From the NCBI RefSeq assembly GCF_022346885.1, contig NZ_JAKRNK010000003.1:186001-250000 (forward strand): a DNA stretch of 64,000 bases, in the 5' to 3' direction. The notes under the pieces are model-generated. The model saw only the letters and a program-made list of their open reading frames with translations. It did no database searches and was not told the DNA's origin. The translations under genes were made by a program, and so were the position numbers. The stretch comes from Paenibacillus sp. ACRRX (GTDB taxonomy: Bacteria; Bacillota; Bacilli; Paenibacillales; Paenibacillaceae). Position 1 is the stretch's first letter. Each line of letters starts with the position of its first letter. Positions 8,704-18,494 of this stretch are shown here, in pieces.

Positions 8704-10408
8704 CGCGCTTCACCTTCTTCTCATGCTGAATAAAATGCTGAACGAACCGTTCCGGCTGCGCGACTCCCGTACTGCGGGCAAGCTTGCCAAGCGATGTCTC
8801 TTTGAGATTGGCCTGTGCAATTGCCTCGATATTCGTAAGCACCTGTGAGGTCGTTCCCTGTGCGATGCATCGCCCGTCATGAAGCACCGCGGCACGATCG
8901 GTATACTCCAGTGCCAAATGCATGTCGTGGGTAATAAATAAGAATGACGTCCCTTGGTCTGACAAGGATACGATAAAATCCATAAACTCCGTATAATGCT
9001 TGTAATCCTGCCCTGCAGTTGGTTCGTCCAGAATCATAATCTCCGGCTGCAGTGCCAAGATAGATGCGATCGTTACCCGTTTCTTCTGTCCATAACTCAA
9101 TGCAGAGATTGGCCAGTTCCGATAACCGTACAATCCACATGTGCGCAGCGTCTCTTCCACGCGTGCTGTTACCGCGTCTGCAGGCATTCCTCTCATGCGC
9201 AGACCGAGACTAACTTCATCCGCTATCATCTGCTGCGTAATCATATGATTTGGATTCTGCATTACATAGCCGATATGTTGACCGCGCTTTCGTATAGACC
9301 ATTCATTAATACGTTCCCCACCGTAAAGCACGTCGCCTGACGAAGGTTTAGCAATCCCAGTAAATAAGTGAGAGAGTGTAGACTTTCCAGCGCCGTTGTT
9401 GCCGAGCAAGGCCACACGTTCACCACGTCCGATATGAAGCGATACCCCTTTTATTATGTCACGTTCACCATCGTAGGAGAACTTCACGTCCTGTAAGGCT
9501 AGGATGGGTTCGGATGGGCTTTTATCGGCTGCATCCAACTCTTCTCCTAACCATATACTTAGACGTTCACGCACTTCGCCACGTAAACTTAACCGCTCCA
9601 GTGAAGAGGGATGATCTTCCTTATCCAATTCCACACCAGCATATTTGAGCGCGGCAACGTATAATGGTTCGCGCAAGCCATGGGCCTGCAGCATACTGGA
9701 GGCTAACAATTCATCCGGCGTCCCAATCGCGACAATTTCACCTTCGGCCATCACTACGATACGATCGATAGGCTGCTCGAGCACGTCTTCCACACGGTGT
9801 TCGATAATAATCATCGTCTTGTTGGACTTCTGGTGAATATCCTCCATTAGCTCGATCGCCCTTTTCCCACTGGCTGGATCCAAATTGGCAAGCGGTTCAT
9901 CAAACAGCAGAACCTCTGTGTCCATGGAAATGACGCCCGCCAGGGATACACGCTGTTTCTGGCCGCCCGACAAATCATGCGGGCTCTGGTTGATAAGTGG
10001 AAGCATATCAACCACCTGCAGCGCCTGCTCCACTAGCGGGCGCATCTCGGATTGGGGCATGCATTCGTTTTCAAATGCAAAAGCAACATCTTCACCGACC
10101 GACAGGCCAATAAATTGCCCGTCCTGATCCTGCAATATCGTGCCAACTGTCTGGCTAATCTCAAATATGCTCAGATCGGCTGGACGTTTCCCCTGAAGCG
10201 TGTAGTCGCCTGTAATAGTGCCGCCATATGTAAAAGGAATGAGCCCATTGATACAATGGGCTAAAGTAGACTTGCCAGAACCACTTGGACCAGCGATTAA
10301 TATTTTCTCCCCCGGATAAATATCGAGGTTGATTCCTTTAAGCGTGGGTTCAGACAAGCTGCGATATTGAAAACTAAAATCTCGAAAAGAGATAATTGGT
10401 TGGTTCAT
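8696..10408 (-). CDS. ECF transporter ATPase, two fused ABC domains
   Basis: 570 residues with two complete ABC ATPase units. First domain: Walker A GPSGSGKST (40-48), signature LSGGQKQR (146-153), Walker B LLFDEP (167-172). Second domain: Walker A GNNGAGKST (336-344), signature LSYGQKKR, Walker B IMILDEP. The second signature has Tyr in place of Gly (LSYGQ), a common variation in fused EcfA proteins of the YkoD type. It energises uptake by the S component encoded upstream through EcfT encoded downstream. Good ribosome binding site AGGAG before ATG. Confidence 0.92.
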   Translation of the reverse strand: MNQPIISFRDFSFQYRSLSEPTLKGINLDIYPGEKILIAGPSGSGKSTLAHCINGLIPFTYGGTITGDYTLQGKRPADLSIFEISQTVGTILQDQDGQFIGLSVGEDVAFAFENECMPQSEMRPLVEQALQVVDMLPLINQSPHDLSGGQKQRVSLAGVISMDTEVLLFDEPLANLDPASGKRAIELMEDIHQKSNKTMIIIEHRVEDVLEQPIDRIVVMAEGEIVAIGTPDELLASSMLQAHGLREPLYVAALKYAGVELDKEDHPSSLERLSLRGEVRERLSIWLGEELDAADKSPSEPILALQDVKFSYDGERDIIKGVSLHIGRGERVALLGNNGAGKSTLSHLFTGIAKPSSGDVLYGGERINEWSIRKRGQHIGYVMQNPNHMITQQMIADEVSLGLRMRGMPADAVTARVEETLRTCGLYGYRNWPISALSYGQKKRVTIASILALQPEIMILDEPTAGQDYKHYTEFMDFIVSLSDQGTSFLFITHDMHLALEYTDRAAVLHDGRCIAQGTTSQVLTNIEAIAQANLKETSLGKLARSTGVAQPERFVQHFIQHEKKVKRDE

Positions 10409-10445
10409 CTATTCAATAACTCCTGTCGTTGTCATGCTGTGATGC

Positions 10446-11009
10446 CTATTTCATTACTTTAAGGTTGGAATTGCGACGGTTCAGCTTTAACAAGCCGAGC
10501 ACAGCCGGAACACCTAATACCAAATGAACAATAACGTTAGAAATCGTAGCAAAACCATATTGTGCCCACATCTTATCAGGCGCTTCTCCGTACAAGTACA
10601 CGTCGAGCACACTGGACACACCAAAACCTACGGCAAGCGCTAAGCTGCCTGCTACAGCTAGCGTCACGATATGTGATGTGCTGGAGCTACCTTCATTTAC
10701 ATTAAAGGAACGGCTCATAGATACAAGTCCCATTCCCAGACCCGTAACGGCAGAACCCACTACCCACGTCCACCAGATCTGGCCGCCGCCCCACGTTAAG
10801 TCTGTGATGATGTGACCGATAAAGCCGCTAAGCAAACCTACCACGGGTCCGAACATGGCACCAAAAATGGTCAAAATCGCAATAGCCGGCCGCAGTGCCG
10901 TCTGGGCAATAAGAGGAATAGAAATATTACCGAGCAAGCCGTATAAAGCCGCTCCGATACCGATAGCAACCACCGTCTTGGTGCTGAAGTTGAAAACTGA
11001 TTGTTTCAT
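10446..11009 (-). CDS. ECF transporter substrate-specific (S) component, UPF0397-like
   Basis: 187 residues, about six membrane segments. The run [19 protein letters not shown] and the later [19 protein letters not shown] are typical of the UPF0397 family, often labelled riboflavin-type ECF S component. ATG at 11009 is chosen over the ORF start at 11078 because GGAAGG stands eight bases before it. First gene of the S-A-T operon, so it should define the substrate. No thiamine, cobalamin or FMN riboswitch was recognised in the 400 bases upstream, so the vitamin remains unassigned; riboflavin is only the family label. Confidence 0.85.
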   Translation of the reverse strand: MKQSVFNFSTKTVVAIGIGAALYGLLGNISIPLIAQTALRPAIAILTIFGAMFGPVVGLLSGFIGHIITDLTWGGGQIWWTWVVGSAVTGLGMGLVSMSRSFNVNEGSSSTSHIVTLAVAGSLALAVGFGVSSVLDVYLYGEAPDKMWAQYGFATISNVIVHLVLGVPAVLGLLKLNRRNSNLKVMK

Positions 11010-11200
11010 CCCGACAACCTTCCTTCTATAAGTAAGTATGTATCGACGCTCGCTCGTTCGGTATCGATGCATGACCAAATAACAAATGATAATTCCGAAC
11101 GTTAGATTGTGATTTCAAACCTAATATAAAGGATTTTCCATTGTATGGGTACAGGTTTTATTTCCCAAAATTAAATAAATATTTACTTTTTTCACGCTTA

Positions 11201-11262
11201 ATGGTCAAATTCAAGCGTTTTCAACACTTTTCGGCACAAAAATAATAACTCTGTTTGACCAT
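11201..11262. repeat. Inverted repeat around the ECF operon promoter
   Basis: ATGGTCAAA (11201-11209) and TTTGACCAT (11254-11262) are perfect 9-base inverted copies 44 bases apart. On the minus strand the copy at 11206-11201 supplies a -35-like TTGACC, with TAAATA 17 bases downstream as possible -10. A cre-like TTGAAAACGCTTGAA with one mismatch lies between the arms. The remaining sequence from 11010 to 11436 holds nothing else recognised. Confidence 0.4.
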
Positions 11263-11436
11263 AAAATACACCGTTAGCAAAATGCGAACTAGAATAAGCG
11301 AACAATCGCCTGAAGTGGTCATGATGACCCGACTTTACAAGTATCCGCTGCTTACAGCGTACTACTTAAGACAGAGGCATCCACAAATCTTTCAGGTTAA
11401 TAAAATGTACTGCAAAGCCACTATTCCGCACAGCCA

Positions 11437-12504
11437 TCAGCCTTTAGCTAACCTGGTCGTCCCTCGCAGCTCTAATAACGATGCTGCACCGATGCCAAAC
11501 ATCGCTATTTTAAGTTCCAATTCGACCTGTTCCAGCATCTCGTATACAGCTTCATCGGTTTCAACCGCAGACGCTAGCAGCGAGCGGCCATAACCGGCGA
11601 AGTTTGCACCCAAGGCTAATGCTTTGGCGGCGTCCACACCATGATTCAGTCCCCCGCTGGCAATGAGTGCCATACCTGGCAGCGCATCGCGCACTTGAAT
11701 TACGCTATCTGCCGTAGGGATGCCCCAATCTGCAAACACATCGGCTGCACGGCGACGCACACCTACCTTTGAACGCAGCTTCTCCACCTGGCTCCAGGAT
11801 GTGCCGCCAGCTCCGGCTACATCGATAAAGGATACGCCAGCTTCTGCAAGCAGGCAAGCTGTGTCAGCAGCTATGCCCCATCCCACTTCCTTTACACCGA
11901 CTGGTACGCCTAATTGACTGCACAGCGCTTCAATCTTAGGCAGTAGACGGGAGAAGTTAACATCGCCCTCCGGCTGAAATACTTCTTGCATCGCATTTAG
12001 ATGCAGGACAAGCGCATCCGCCTCTACAATGTCAACTGCACGACGGCAATGGTCAACGCTCATCCCCATGTTAAGCTGTACAGCACCTATGTTAGCCAGC
12101 AGTGGAATCGTCGGTGCCACATCACGCAATCGGAACGTCTCAGCGACCGTCTCATCTTCGACCGCCGCACGCACAGACCCCACGCCCATGGCCCAGCCCC
12201 TAGCTTCGGCTGCAGCAGCCAAGCGGCGATTGATTGCACCCGTTCCATGACTGCCCCCAGTCATCGAGCTGATCAGAAACGGGGCTGCCATCGATTTGCC
12301 AAACCACTCTGTACAGATATTAATATCATTAAAGTCAATCTCAGGCAGCGCCTGATGGACAAAACGATACTGTTCGAGGCCAGTCGTGATCCCCACGCCA
12401 TTCACCTGTTCTTCTAAGCAAATGCGCACGTGCTCCGCTTTACGCTGCGCGGTCACACTTTCTTGCTGATTTCCCTGCATTATATGTAGATCCTGCTTAG
12501 ACAT
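11437..12504 (-). CDS. fni: Type 2 isopentenyl-diphosphate delta-isomerase
   Basis: 355 residues, FMN-dependent isomerase interconverting isopentenyl and dimethylallyl diphosphate for isoprenoid synthesis. Family motifs are intact: [12 protein letters not shown] near the N-terminus, [12 protein letters not shown], the substrate-binding [21 protein letters not shown] and [10 protein letters not shown], with a C-terminal FMN phosphate loop [19 protein letters not shown]. Length is normal for the family. It stands alone between the ECF operon and the serine dehydratase genes, as is common for fni in Bacilli. ATG at 12504 follows AAAGGGG at about 12 bases, slightly long. Confidence 0.95.
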   Translation of the reverse strand: MSKQDLHIMQGNQQESVTAQRKAEHVRICLEEQVNGVGITTGLEQYRFVHQALPEIDFNDINICTEWFGKSMAAPFLISSMTGGSHGTGAINRRLAAAAEARGWAMGVGSVRAAVEDETVAETFRLRDVAPTIPLLANIGAVQLNMGMSVDHCRRAVDIVEADALVLHLNAMQEVFQPEGDVNFSRLLPKIEALCSQLGVPVGVKEVGWGIAADTACLLAEAGVSFIDVAGAGGTSWSQVEKLRSKVGVRRRAADVFADWGIPTADSVIQVRDALPGMALIASGGLNHGVDAAKALALGANFAGYGRSLLASAVETDEAVYEMLEQVELELKIAMFGIGAASLLELRGTTRLAKG

Positions 12505-12685
12505 ATCAAGTTGCTGCCCCTTTCGAGGTTCTATGTTTGCTGCTTGCTTATAAAGGATTGCTGATTGTCTTGTTCGCTTTCACACACACAACCTATTTCT
12601 ATCTGCTCTTGTATACTCTGCTTATTGTGTACTTTAACTTATACTAATGCGTTAGGGTGTATTATGCGCAATCCACACCTGATCT

Positions 12686-12715
12686 ATAGTAACGAACATG
12701 GACTGTAGTTGTAAA
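12686..12715 (-). promoter_or_regulatory. Promoter candidate for fni
   Basis: Minus-strand -35 TTTACA (12715-12710) and -10 TACTAT (12691-12686) with an 18-base spacer, about 180 bases before the fni start. Apart from this and the sdaAA terminator, the 12505-12823 interval shows nothing recognised. Confidence 0.45.
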
Positions 12716-12770
12716 CGGAACAGGCCAAAAATTTAATAATAGATAAGAACTACTTCGACTAAAACAACAA

Positions 12771-12814
12771 AATAACCTTTGCCTAAGTTCAACTGAACAG
12801 GACAAAGGTTATTT
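12771..12814 (-). terminator. Terminator of the serine dehydratase genes
   Basis: AATAACCTTTG and CAAAGGTTATT form a perfect 11-base outer stem with a further imperfect inner stem; the minus-strand continuation TTATTTTGTTGTTTT is T-rich. It lies just past the sdaAA stop. Confidence 0.8.
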
Positions 12815-12823
12815 TATCGTTCT

Positions 12824-13711
12824 TTATGGCTTTTGGGAATCTGCATCGCCAAATATCTCTTGCTTCAGCCGCTTGCCTGTAGGTGTTGCGGCAAGCCCGC
12901 CCAACGCAGTCTCCCGCAGTGCAGTCGGCATCGTCTGCCCGATGCGGAACATCGCCTCGATCACCTCGTCGCACGGGATCGTGCTCGTGATGCCAGCAAG
13001 CGACATATCTGCGGCTACCATAGCCACAGCCGCCCCCATTGCGTTGCGCTTTACGCATGGCACCTCGACAAGGCCCGCAACCGGGTCACAGACGAGGCCA
13101 AGCAAGTTCTTAAGCGCAATTGCCATACCCGTCGCGGACTGCTGCGGTGTACCGCCAGCAAGCGCCACGATCGATGCGGCGGCCATACCTGCGGCAGAGC
13201 CAACTTCGGCTTGGCAGCCACCTGCTGCGCCGCTGATCGACGCGTTATTCGCCACTACCATGCCAAAGGCGCCGGAAGTGAACAAAAAGTCGATCATCTG
13301 CTCGCGCGTCGGATTCAGCTTGTCACGAAGCGCAAATAATACGCCTGGCACAACACCAGCGGAGCCCGCAGTCGGCGTTGCGCAAATAAGACCCATAGCT
13401 GCGTTGACTTCATTGGTTGCAACTGCCTTGCTAACAGCGTCGAGAATGGTGTGTCCGCTCAAACCTTTGCCACTGGCTATATAGTGATGCATCTTGACCG
13501 CGTCTCCACCAGTCAATCCCGAATGGGACTGCACGCCGTTTAATCCGCGTTCCACAGCCTGCTCCATCACGTCCAGATTGCGGCCCATCTGCTCGCGAAC
13601 CTGCTCGAGGCTGCGACCTGATACCCTTACTTCTTGCTCAATCATAATATCGGCAATTGAGCACGAACGCTCTTCAGCCAAGGCAACTAATTCAGCTACG
13701 TTACGAAACAT
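12824..13711 (-). CDS. sdaAA: L-serine ammonia-lyase, iron-sulfur-dependent, alpha subunit
   Basis: 295 residues. Converts L-serine to pyruvate and ammonia together with the beta subunit encoded 140 bases upstream. Conserved cysteines that hold the 4Fe-4S cluster in this family are visible in ICATPTAGSAG, CDPVAGLVEVPC and IPCDEV. ATG at 13711 is chosen over 13750 because AAAGGAGG lies directly upstream at normal spacing. Codons are noticeably GC-richer than in neighbouring genes, as is also seen in the ROK kinase and the last ABC ATPase of the window, so this is not a transfer signal on its own. Confidence 0.95.
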   Translation of the reverse strand: MFRNVAELVALAEERSCSIADIMIEQEVRVSGRSLEQVREQMGRNLDVMEQAVERGLNGVQSHSGLTGGDAVKMHHYIASGKGLSGHTILDAVSKAVATNEVNAAMGLICATPTAGSAGVVPGVLFALRDKLNPTREQMIDFLFTSGAFGMVVANNASISGAAGGCQAEVGSAAGMAAASIVALAGGTPQQSATGMAIALKNLLGLVCDPVAGLVEVPCVKRNAMGAAVAMVAADMSLAGITSTIPCDEVIEAMFRIGQTMPTALRETALGGLAATPTGKRLKQEIFGDADSQKP

Positions 13712-13851
13712 GTAAGCGTTACCTCCTTTTTCGTTACTCCATCCGTTCACTCTAGTCCCAGAGCGTATACACAGTAATTCCGTATATACTCAGCATTCGC
13801 TGCCCTGATTACGGATCAAATTCGTTGTTAAGATCTGCATCGGAACTTGAT

Positions 13852-14514
13852 CTAATCCTCCATGCGGAGAACTCGGCTCACACCTGGAAGCTTACGGATT
13901 TCATCTATAATCACTTCATTCATCATCTCATCCGTTTCAATGACCATTAGAGCCATCTTCCCTTTTTCCTTACGTGACACCTTCATATTGCCAATATTCA
14001 CTTGTTGCTGGCTTAATATGTTCGTCACACCAGCAATGACGCCGAAACGGTCATGGTTCACAACCAGTATAGCTGGGCTCTGCCCAGACAAATTCAACTG
14101 AAACCCATTCAGCTCGCAGATCTCCACCTTGCCGCCGCCGATCGAGATTCCTACGACCTCCATCTCATCCTGGTCGTCTTTCATCAAGATACGCGCTGTG
14201 TTCGGGTGCTCTGGAACGGCCTCTTCAGTCGTAATGTTAACTTCAACGCCTGCTTCCTCTGCGTATTTCGGAGCCTCAGGCAAACGTGGATCATTGGTAT
14301 CATAATCCAGCAAGCCAGCTATTAAAGCGACGTCTGTCGCATGCCCTTTAAACGTTTCGGCAAACGACCCATACAATGAAATGTGAACTTGTCGGGGCTG
14401 GCGCCCGAAGATGCTGCGAGCCAATCTGCCGATCTTCGCTGCCCCCGCCGTATGGGAGCTCGAAGGGCCAACCATAATCGGACCAATAATGTCAAAGACA
14501 CTGCGGTACTTCAT
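13852..14514 (-). CDS. sdaAB: L-serine ammonia-lyase, iron-sulfur-dependent, beta subunit
   Basis: 220 residues. The N-terminal part has the family signature FDIIGPIMVGPSSSHTAGA and the C-terminal 75 residues form an ACT domain (AILVVNHDRFGVIAGVTNIL), the usual serine-sensing module. Transcribed before sdaAA; the 140-base gap between them shows no clear terminator. GGAGGAG sits directly before ATG. Together the pair degrades serine to pyruvate in the cytoplasm. Confidence 0.95.
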   Translation of the reverse strand: MKYRSVFDIIGPIMVGPSSSHTAGAAKIGRLARSIFGRQPRQVHISLYGSFAETFKGHATDVALIAGLLDYDTNDPRLPEAPKYAEEAGVEVNITTEEAVPEHPNTARILMKDDQDEMEVVGISIGGGKVEICELNGFQLNLSGQSPAILVVNHDRFGVIAGVTNILSQQQVNIGNMKVSRKEKGKMALMVIETDEMMNEVIIDEIRKLPGVSRVLRMED

Positions 14515-14655
14515 ACCGTTCCTCCTCCATCTGAATAACCCGAGTACAGCTTATTACCCTAGTGTATGCAGATATTGTCCTCTTACCAAAGACATTTTCA
14601 AGAAAAGCGTACGTGTTAATTAACAGGTTGTCAATAAATAAACGCCTGTTTGCAG

Positions 14656-14696
14656 CAAAAAAAGCCATCTTGCATACCATGATGCAGGAGATGGCT
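14656..14696 (-). terminator. Terminator of the siderophore-type ATPase gene
   Basis: AGCCATCT (14663-14670) pairs with AGATGGCT (14689-14696), with extra inner pairing TGCAT/ATGCA, and is followed on the minus strand by seven Ts. Confidence 0.9.
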
Positions 14697-14725
14697 TCAC
14701 CGTACCAATATCACTTCATCTTTCC

Positions 14726-15574
14726 TTATACAGCGCCTACCAATTGTGGAGCATCACACTGCTCCAACAATTCACAATTAGCAGGGCACATCCGCCCCTT
14801 GCCACGCGGTACACACATCGGTGTGCCAAATAGCGGATCAGAGCAGATTACACATTCCATATGGAATACATCTTTTACCAGCTGCGGTGTCAAGATGCTC
14901 TCCGGCGCGCCTTGATTATAAATCCCTTTGTCACGTACAGCAATAATATGGTCCGCATAACGACAAGCCAGGTTCAAGTCATGTAGAACCATCGCAATCG
15001 TACGACCTTCCTTGCGATTCAATTCATACAACAGATCAAGGATCTCGATCTGGTGGCTCATATCCAAGTATGTAGTCGGCTCATCCAGCAAAATAATGTC
15101 CGTGTTCTGTGCCAATGTCATCGCAATCCATGCTCGCTGACGTTGTCCACCTGACAGCGCATCAACAGAACGATCTGCAAAAGGCTCCATATTAGTCACC
15201 TTAAGCGCGTAACTTACCAGCTTCTCATCCTCTTCAGACCACTGCTTCAGCCATGTCTGGTAAGGATATCGTCCCTGCTTAACCAACTGATGTACAGTTA
15301 ACCCTTCCGGTGCAACGGGGCCTTGGGGCAGGATCGCCATCTTGCGAGCAACTTCCTTCGTGGCCGACTGGTGGATATCACGTCCATCCAGCAACACAGA
15401 TCCTTGGTTAGGCTTCATAAGCCGAGCAAGCGAGCGGAGCAGTGTAGACTTGCCGCAGCCATTGCTTCCAATAAGCACCGTAATCTTACCTTCTGGAATT
15501 TGCACGGATAAATCTTCTATTATGTTGGTATCCCCGTAAGACAACGTTAACGACTGCGTCTGCAATACTCCCAT
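14726..15574 (-). CDS. Iron-siderophore ABC transporter ATP-binding protein, FecE/YusV-like
   Basis: 282 residues. ATPase of the FecE/FhuC class: Walker [10 protein letters not shown] (36-44), signature LSGGQRQR (140-147), Walker B IILLDEP (160-166), switch His in VLHDLN. ATG at 15574 follows AAGGAGG at good spacing. The C-terminal tail carries six cysteines (241, 244, 254, 263, 267, 273), including CVIC and CPANC, which is more than the usual YusV-like tail. A Fur-box-like sequence lies about 125 bases upstream. No permease or binding protein gene adjoins it, so it probably serves transporters encoded elsewhere, as YusV does in Bacillus subtilis (established knowledge). Confidence 0.9.
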   Translation of the reverse strand: MGVLQTQSLTLSYGDTNIIEDLSVQIPEGKITVLIGSNGCGKSTLLRSLARLMKPNQGSVLLDGRDIHQSATKEVARKMAILPQGPVAPEGLTVHQLVKQGRYPYQTWLKQWSEEDEKLVSYALKVTNMEPFADRSVDALSGGQRQRAWIAMTLAQNTDIILLDEPTTYLDMSHQIEILDLLYELNRKEGRTIAMVLHDLNLACRYADHIIAVRDKGIYNQGAPESILTPQLVKDVFHMECVICSDPLFGTPMCVPRGKGRMCPANCELLEQCDAPQLVGAV

Positions 15575-15696
15575 TGTCGTTCCTCCTTGCGCTTGAACGC
15601 CACTATACTTGAATTCTATAATCAATAAGCTAAATACACATACGTAAAATCCTAATTCAGCAGCAGCGTTATTACGCTAGCCGAACTAACCGAAGA

Positions 15697-15711
15697 TGAT
15701 AATCGTTCTCA
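15697..15711. promoter_or_regulatory. Fur box candidate
   Basis: TGATAATCGTTCTCA matches the Bacillus 7-1-7 Fur consensus TGATAATnATTATCA at 12 of the 14 defined positions. It lies about 125 bases upstream of the siderophore-type ATPase start, a sensible place for iron repression. Confidence 0.6.
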
Positions 15712-15794
15712 AAAATAATTATCTCTTATGATGCCACAAAGATTACCATCCGTCAATCCATACGGCCTTGATCGTTATGCAGGAGTACCCGCCG

Positions 15795-17306
15795 CTATAA
15801 CAGCGGCGAGAACAAGCGGGCCACCGATTCCAAAAATCGTGTTGCCATACGTCTGCGTAAAAACTGTTCTTCCCGAATTCGCGTTGCCGACTGCAAGTCT
15901 CGTTCAAAGTCGCTCACCAAACGCTGAACACTCTCGGTACGCAGCAGTAACGCGTTCACTTCAAAATTCAAGTAGAAGCTGCGCATATCCATATTGGTCG
16001 TGCCGATCGTAGCCAGCTCGCCATCTACAATAATAAGTTTAGAGTGCAGGAAACCTTTTTCATATTCATATATACGTGCCCCAGCTTCGATTAATCCAGT
16101 AAAGTATGAATGAGACGCTAAAAAAGGAAGCCACTTATCAGGCTTGCTGGGAAACAGCAGCTTTACTTCGATGCCAGATAATGCAGCCACTTTGAGTGCC
16201 GTAAAAATATCTTCATCCGGTATAAAATAAGGCGTCGCAATCCATATCGATCGTTTGGCAGACGTTAGCATGGAGAAGAATACATTTTTCATCGTCTGGA
16301 ATTCCTGATCGGGGCCACTGGCTATTATTTGAACCGCCCCTTGCTCCTCAACACCGGAAGAGCACGCCACGAAATACTGCGCCCCTGTAATATGCTGCTC
16401 CGTCATATGTCGCCAATCCTGAAGAAAGATTACTTGCAGCGTCTGCACCGCTTCTCCTCTTACGATCATGTGAGTGTCTCGCCAGAACCCATAGGTTTTG
16501 TTGCGGCTTAAATATTCATCACCAACGTTGAGCCCGCCAATAAAGCCGACATTGCCATCTACAATGACAATTTTACGATGATTGCGATAATTTACTTTAC
16601 TTGAGAAGACACGCAGCTTCACAGGGCCAAAAGCAGCAACCTCAACCCCAGCACGACGCATCTCCTCGACAAAAGGTTTCTTCAAATATAAGCTGCCTAC
16701 CGCATCGTACATAAAGCGAACTTCTACGCCTTGCCTCGCCTTTTCCATCAATATCTGCTTAATCTCGCGGCCAATCTCGTCATCTCTATAGATGTAATAC
16801 TCCATATGAATATGATGACGTGCTTTTTTTAATTCTGTAATGAGTGAGGCAAACGTCTCCTCGCCATTCGTTAACACTTCCGTGTGAGAAGAAAATGTAA
16901 CGGGACTTTTGCTCATACGATTCGTTAATTGCAGCATCAGACGCTGGTCTGGCGTGAATTCCGCATATCGCGGGTGTCTGGCCATTTGCTCTTTATCAAG
17001 AAAGCCGTAGCTGTGCTTATCCCGTTTTGCCTTCTGTGAATACTTTCTTCGTTTGCGATAATTTTGACCGAATAACAAATAAAAAAAGAACCCGACAACA
17101 GGTACGAGCGCAAGCATCAGTATCCATGCCACCGTGCTGGAAGGATGACGATTTTCCATAAAAATAGTAATCACCAACGTGATAACCGCCAATGTGGTCA
17201 GCAAGCTGAGTGCCCAAGCAATCGTTTTGCCAAATGTATCGTTCACATAATATCCGAGCGTAAGCAGCATGATTATAAAAATAATAACTTGAAACGTCCT
17301 TCTCAT
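15795..17306 (-). CDS. cls: Cardiolipin synthase, phospholipase D superfamily
   Basis: 503 residues. Condenses two phosphatidylglycerols to cardiolipin at the membrane. Two N-terminal membrane segments (about 5-25 and 32-50, plus 60-80) are followed by two PLD domains with complete HKD motifs: H243/K245/D250 in NHRKIVIVDG and H421/K423/D428 in LHSKLIIVDG. Length and layout are those of ClsA. Strong ribosome binding site GGGAGGGGG before ATG. The stop codon falls inside a small perfect hairpin (CGCCGCT/AGCGGCG, 15790-15808) without T-tract. Confidence 0.95.
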   Translation of the reverse strand: MRRTFQVIIFIIMLLTLGYYVNDTFGKTIAWALSLLTTLAVITLVITIFMENRHPSSTVAWILMLALVPVVGFFFYLLFGQNYRKRRKYSQKAKRDKHSYGFLDKEQMARHPRYAEFTPDQRLMLQLTNRMSKSPVTFSSHTEVLTNGEETFASLITELKKARHHIHMEYYIYRDDEIGREIKQILMEKARQGVEVRFMYDAVGSLYLKKPFVEEMRRAGVEVAAFGPVKLRVFSSKVNYRNHRKIVIVDGNVGFIGGLNVGDEYLSRNKTYGFWRDTHMIVRGEAVQTLQVIFLQDWRHMTEQHITGAQYFVACSSGVEEQGAVQIIASGPDQEFQTMKNVFFSMLTSAKRSIWIATPYFIPDEDIFTALKVAALSGIEVKLLFPSKPDKWLPFLASHSYFTGLIEAGARIYEYEKGFLHSKLIIVDGELATIGTTNMDMRSFYLNFEVNALLLRTESVQRLVSDFERDLQSATRIREEQFLRRRMATRFLESVARLFSPLL

Positions 17307-17471
17307 CGTGTACCCCCTCCCCGAACTAACCCATCTCCATATTACGTACCCGACAGCTGCGGGTTCGAATAAATGAGCCTCGAAGCGCTGAATATATATG
17401 TATGCTGTGCTTTCATTATGCCCAATGAACGATTTAATTGCTATACCAATATCATTTTGACGTCTTCATAA

Positions 17472-17500
17472 TTGACACGTCCTTCATCCTGTGAAATAAT
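17472..17500 (+). promoter_or_regulatory. Promoter of the TetR-ykkCD operon
   Basis: Consensus -35 TTGACA (17472-17477), 17-base spacer, -10 AATAAT (17495-17500). Immediately downstream an imperfect palindrome TAACGAACGGTA (about 17503-17514) could be the operator of the TetR protein encoded next, which would explain autoregulation. Confidence 0.6.
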
Positions 17501-17548
17501 AACTAACGAACGGTAGGAAGGAAATTAAAATTATTATCGGAGGTAAAA

Positions 17549-18163
17549 ATGGTAACGGCTAATCGTATTCATCAAGTCGCTTTAGCTCACTTTGCCGAAT
17601 ACGGCTATGACGGGGCTTCTATGGCTAAGATCGCTGAAGAGGTTGGGATTAAGAAACCTTCTATTTATGCACATTATAAGAGCAAGGAAGATCTATTTCT
17701 GCACGTTCTTCAAGGCGTGTTTCAGGAGGAACTCGATTACGTCGGTGCTCTATTACGAAGGAATGAGCAAACTGCTCTTCACGATCAGCTCAAGCAGGTG
17801 CTCACCTTGTATAAAGAAAGCTATGCAAAGAAACCTGAATTGAAATTTATGCTGAGGATGTCATTTTTTCCGCCTGCCCCTCTCCATGAACAGGTAATGG
17901 GACAGTTATATGCGTTTCTTGATCGTCTTGAAAGTGGGCTCGTACCGCTCATGGCCCAAGGTATACGTACGCGGGAGATTGGAGCTGTGCACCCAGAACA
18001 GGCTGCGACGGCATTTATGTGCATTCTGGATGGATTGTTTGTAGAGCTGCTGTACGGAGGTCCTGAGCGCTTTGAGCGCAAGCTGGAAGCCTCCTGGGCC
18101 TTGTTTTGGAGAGGGTTAACTTGTGAGTCTAATGGGGGTATACAACGTGAACAACAACAATAA
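17549..18163 (+). CDS. TetR/AcrR family transcriptional regulator
   Basis: 204 residues. N-terminal helix-turn-helix is classical: [36 protein letters not shown] (given here only as landmarks around residues 12-46; HTH core AKIAEEVGI). The C-terminal half is the usual variable ligand domain. CGGAGG lies seven bases before ATG. It overlaps the start of the following SMR gene, so the three genes form one operon and the regulator probably represses its own exporter genes in response to a transported cation. Confidence 0.92.
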   Translation: MVTANRIHQVALAHFAEYGYDGASMAKIAEEVGIKKPSIYAHYKSKEDLFLHVLQGVFQEELDYVGALLRRNEQTALHDQLKQVLTLYKESYAKKPELKFMLRMSFFPPAPLHEQVMGQLYAFLDRLESGLVPLMAQGIRTREIGAVHPEQAATAFMCILDGLFVELLYGGPERFERKLEASWALFWRGLTCESNGGIQREQQQ

Positions 18164-18494
18164 GCACTGGCTCCTTGTCGTCCTCGCTGGCGTCATTGAA
18201 GTTATTTGGGTAACGGGGCTAAAGCATTCCACCCTCTGGTGGGAATGGCTCATTACGATCATTGCAATTATAATCAGCTTTAAAGTATTGATTGATGCTG
18301 CCAAGCATCTGCCGCTCGGTACGGTGTATGCGGTATTCACAGGACTAGGTACTGCAGGTACTGTATTAACAGAGATGCTTGTGTTTGGTGAACCCGTCAA
18401 ATTATTAAAATTGTTATTTATCGCCACATTAGCAGCCGGGGTTATCGGCTTGAAGCTAGTCACCACGTCACATACAAAGGAGAGTGAGGTCTAA
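18147..18494 (+). CDS. ykkC: Small multidrug resistance subunit, YkkC-like
   Basis: About 115 residues and four membrane segments. Key SMR/Gdx features: the essential membrane Glu in [16 protein letters not shown] and the motif [20 protein letters not shown]. This resembles YkkC, one half of the heteromeric YkkCD guanidinium exporter (family knowledge). GTG at 18147 is preferred since GGGGG stands eight bases before it and YkkC proteins begin close to the first membrane segment; GTG at 18123 is an alternative. It overlaps the TetR gene by 17 bases and ykkD by one base. Confidence 0.85.
   Translation: MNNNNKHWLLVVLAGVIEVIWVTGLKHSTLWWEWLITIIAIIISFKVLIDAAKHLPLGTVYAVFTGLGTAGTVLTEMLVFGEPVKLLKLLFIATLAAGVIGLKLVTTSHTKESEV

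Noticed and set aside
11010-11436. Vitamin riboswitch before the ECF operon
   Set aside because: None of the TPP, FMN or cobalamin core motifs could be found by eye on the minus strand.
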